A stretch of 6,406 nucleotides of DNA, taken from contig JAFKJZ010000542.1 in NCBI GenBank assembly GCA_017305815.1, forward strand, positions 1-6,406. Reading direction: 5' to 3'. Numbering within the stretch: the stretch's first letter is position 1; every line of letters starts with the position of its first letter. A program made the position numbers and the translations under genes. Of the stretch, positions 5,532 through 6,406 are shown piece by piece. The stretch comes from Hyphomicrobiales bacterium. Lineage in GTDB: Bacteria > Pseudomonadota > Alphaproteobacteria > Rhizobiales > Kaistiaceae. The notes beneath the pieces are model-generated. The model had not been told where the DNA came from. It ran no database searches and was given only the letters and a program-made list of their open reading frames with translations.

Positions 5532-5631
5532 CAGTAGAGCCCCGTTGCTTGTGAATCGCCCCCGCAGCGAGACTGAACAATTGATTCCGCAGCGTCAATC
5601 CAAGTTCGGCAATGACGCCGTCTTCCCGTCT

Positions 5632-6153
5632 TCAGACCTCCGGCGCGGACGGCTGCATATCCAGCACTAGGAGGATCTCGTCGTGGAAGACGCCGTCGAC
5701 GAAAAGAGCGCGCGGCAGCCGGCCGATCTGGCGGAAGCCGAGGCTCTCATAAAGCGCGAGTGCGAAGCGATTGCCGACCGTTACCCCCGCCTCCATCACC
5801 AGCGCATGCTGGCTCGCATGGCCGATGACCGCCTCGACCAGCCGACGCGCAAGGCCGCGCCCGCGCTGCTCCGTCGCGACGAAGACGCCCCAGAGCAGGC
5901 CACGATGGCGGCGCTTGGGGCCCGACTGTGCGTGGAAGCCGGCCATGCCGACCATCGCCCCGTCCTCGAACGCAGCGAAGACGGCGCTGGCGCCCGCGAG
6001 TCGCGCCAGCAGCGCGGCCTCGGAGAGCGCCGAGTCCTCCTCATAGCTGGAGCCGAACGCCGTCGGCGTATCCAGCAGCGCCCGAAGACGCAGCGCGCGA
6101 AAGCCCTCGACATCCCCGGCCTGGAGCCGGCGGACCGTCACGTCGGAACCCAT
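5632..6153 (-). CDS. GNAT family N-acetyltransferase, 173 aa
   Basis: Cytoplasmic acetyl-CoA-dependent N-acetyltransferase of unknown acceptor. The N-terminal part VTVRRLQAGDVEGFRALRLR (5-24) is the usual GNAT strand 1 and helix 1, and TAFGSSYEED (31-40) is common in RimI/PhnO-like members. Motif A is clear: GLLWGVFVATEQRGRGLARR (85-104), with the acetyl-CoA pyrophosphate loop Q96-R-G-R-G-L-A102. Motif B follows as LYESLGFRQIGRLPRAL (134-150), and DEILLVLDM (158-166) ends the fold. The length is typical. ATG at 6153 is chosen because GGGGAG lies five bases upstream; the open frame extends further but through intergenic sequence. It lies downstream of the pntB terminator, so it probably has its own promoter. 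The acceptor cannot be predicted; a protein, antibiotic or small amine are all possible. Confidence 0.9.
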   Translation of the reverse strand: MGSDVTVRRLQAGDVEGFRALRLRALLDTPTAFGSSYEEDSALSEAALLARLAGASAVFAAFEDGAMVGMAGFHAQSGPKRRHRGLLWGVFVATEQRGRGLARRLVEAVIGHASQHALVMEAGVTVGNRFALALYESLGFRQIGRLPRALFVDGVFHDEILLVLDMQPSAPEV

Positions 6154-6184
6154 CGGTTCTCCCCTCTCCCATGATCCCGCGCAG

Positions 6185-6198
6185 GGAACGGATGTTCC
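6185..6198. repeat. Inverted repeat upstream of the GNAT gene
   Basis: GGAAC (6185-6189) and GTTCC (6194-6198) form a perfect inverted repeat with a GGAT spacer, 32 bases before the GNAT start codon. Position and symmetry would suit an operator for a dimeric regulator, but no regulator gene is nearby and short repeats of this size occur by chance. Confidence 0.3.
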
Positions 6199-6240
6199 GG
6201 GCGCCACGCAAGCCCCCCCCGGCGACGGGAAAGTCCCCGG

Positions 6241-6268
6241 AAACAAAAAGGCCGCCCCAGGGGCGGCC
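6241..6268 (-). terminator. Intrinsic terminator of pntB
   Basis: Read on the minus strand, GGCCGCCC pairs with GGGCGGCC (6261-6268 with 6250-6257) around a three-base loop and is followed by TTTTTGTTT (6249-6241). It ends pntB transcription 27 bases after the stop codon and isolates the GNAT gene. Confidence 0.9.
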
Positions 6269-6295
6269 TCCTCGTATTCCTTGGCCGGCCGGCGG

Positions 6296-6406
6296 TCAGT
6301 CGAGCGACTTGACGATGCTTTCGACCATCTTCTTCGCGTCGGCGAAGAGCATCATCGTGTTGTCCTTGAAGAACAGCTCGTTCTCGACGCCGGCATAGCC
6401 GGAGCC
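6296..6406 (-). CDS. pntB: NAD(P) transhydrogenase subunit beta, C-terminal fragment
   Basis: Only the last 36 codons and the TGA are inside the window; the gene continues beyond the right edge. The visible residues [20 protein letters not shown] then [16 protein letters not shown] match the C-terminus of PntB, the NADP(H)-binding domain III of the proton-translocating transhydrogenase. The conserved GYAGV...N.LF...NT.MLFGDAK block contributes to the NADP(H) site. The enzyme couples hydride transfer from NADH to NADP+ to inward proton movement across the inner membrane, supplying NADPH. Here the family's usual LFGDAK reads LFADAK, a Gly to Ala change. The gene is followed by a strong terminator. 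pntA would be expected upstream, outside the window. Confidence 0.93.
   Translation of the reverse strand, partial: GSGYAGVENELFFKDNTMMLFADAKKMVESIVKSLD

Noticed and set aside
5298..5537. 79-codon plus-strand frame overlapping the small peptide ORF and the start of DUF6065
   Set aside because: Antisense to DUF6065 at its start, no ribosome-binding site, and composition typical of non-coding frames.
6213..6220. Run of eight C as a phase-variation tract
   Set aside because: It lies between genes, upstream of the GNAT start and its inverted repeat, outside any reading frame. It could change promoter spacing at most, and no promoter can be recognised across it.

Overview
The window looks like ordinary, vertically inherited chromosome of a high-GC alphaproteobacterium, most likely of the order Hyphomicrobiales (Rhizobiales). 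Three things support this: a DUF1192 gene divergent from a PIG3-type quinone oxidoreductase, a DUF1013/TrcR cell-cycle regulator (an alphaproteobacterial family), and an rpsU gene with the alphaproteobacterial Arg/Lys-rich tail followed by a TPR lipoprotein gene. The genus cannot be fixed from the sequence. There is no sign of phage, transposon, CRISPR array, tRNA or rRNA.

Layout. Bases 17-208 (minus) hold a 63-aa DUF1192 protein, divergent across about 100 bp from a 332-aa NAD(P)H:quinone oxidoreductase (308-1306, plus). Bases 1307-1605 hold no confident gene, only a doubtful 65-aa minus-strand ORF whose start codon lies in a hairpin. Next comes a 101-aa single-pass membrane protein with a Pro/Ala-rich tail (1606-1911), then a perfect 13-bp stem-loop, a good sigma-70-type promoter and trcR (2131-2850), closed by a strong intrinsic terminator. 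A 411-bp intergenic stretch carries two overlapping palindromes, a near-consensus promoter and a structured leader before rpsU (3262-3492, GTG start). Two stem-loops, the second a terminator, separate rpsU from a six-repeat TPR lipoprotein (3648-4529).

The right third is transcribed on the minus strand. From the right edge it runs: the last 36 codons of pntB with its terminator, a GNAT acetyltransferase (6153-5632), a 33-codon ORF (5531-5430) and a DUF6065 protein (5330-4578), which converges on the TPR gene. The 33-codon product has the Y-x-x-P-x-L signature of RiPP leader peptides. It is the most interesting object here and is easily missed because of its length.

How the genes work together. 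Most are independent housekeeping units: redox (quinone oxidoreductase, transhydrogenase), transcription and cell-cycle control (TrcR), translation (S21) and cell envelope (lipoprotein, small membrane protein). The one possible functional group is the cationic YxxPxL peptide with its co-directional neighbours DUF6065 and GNAT. That link rests on position alone.
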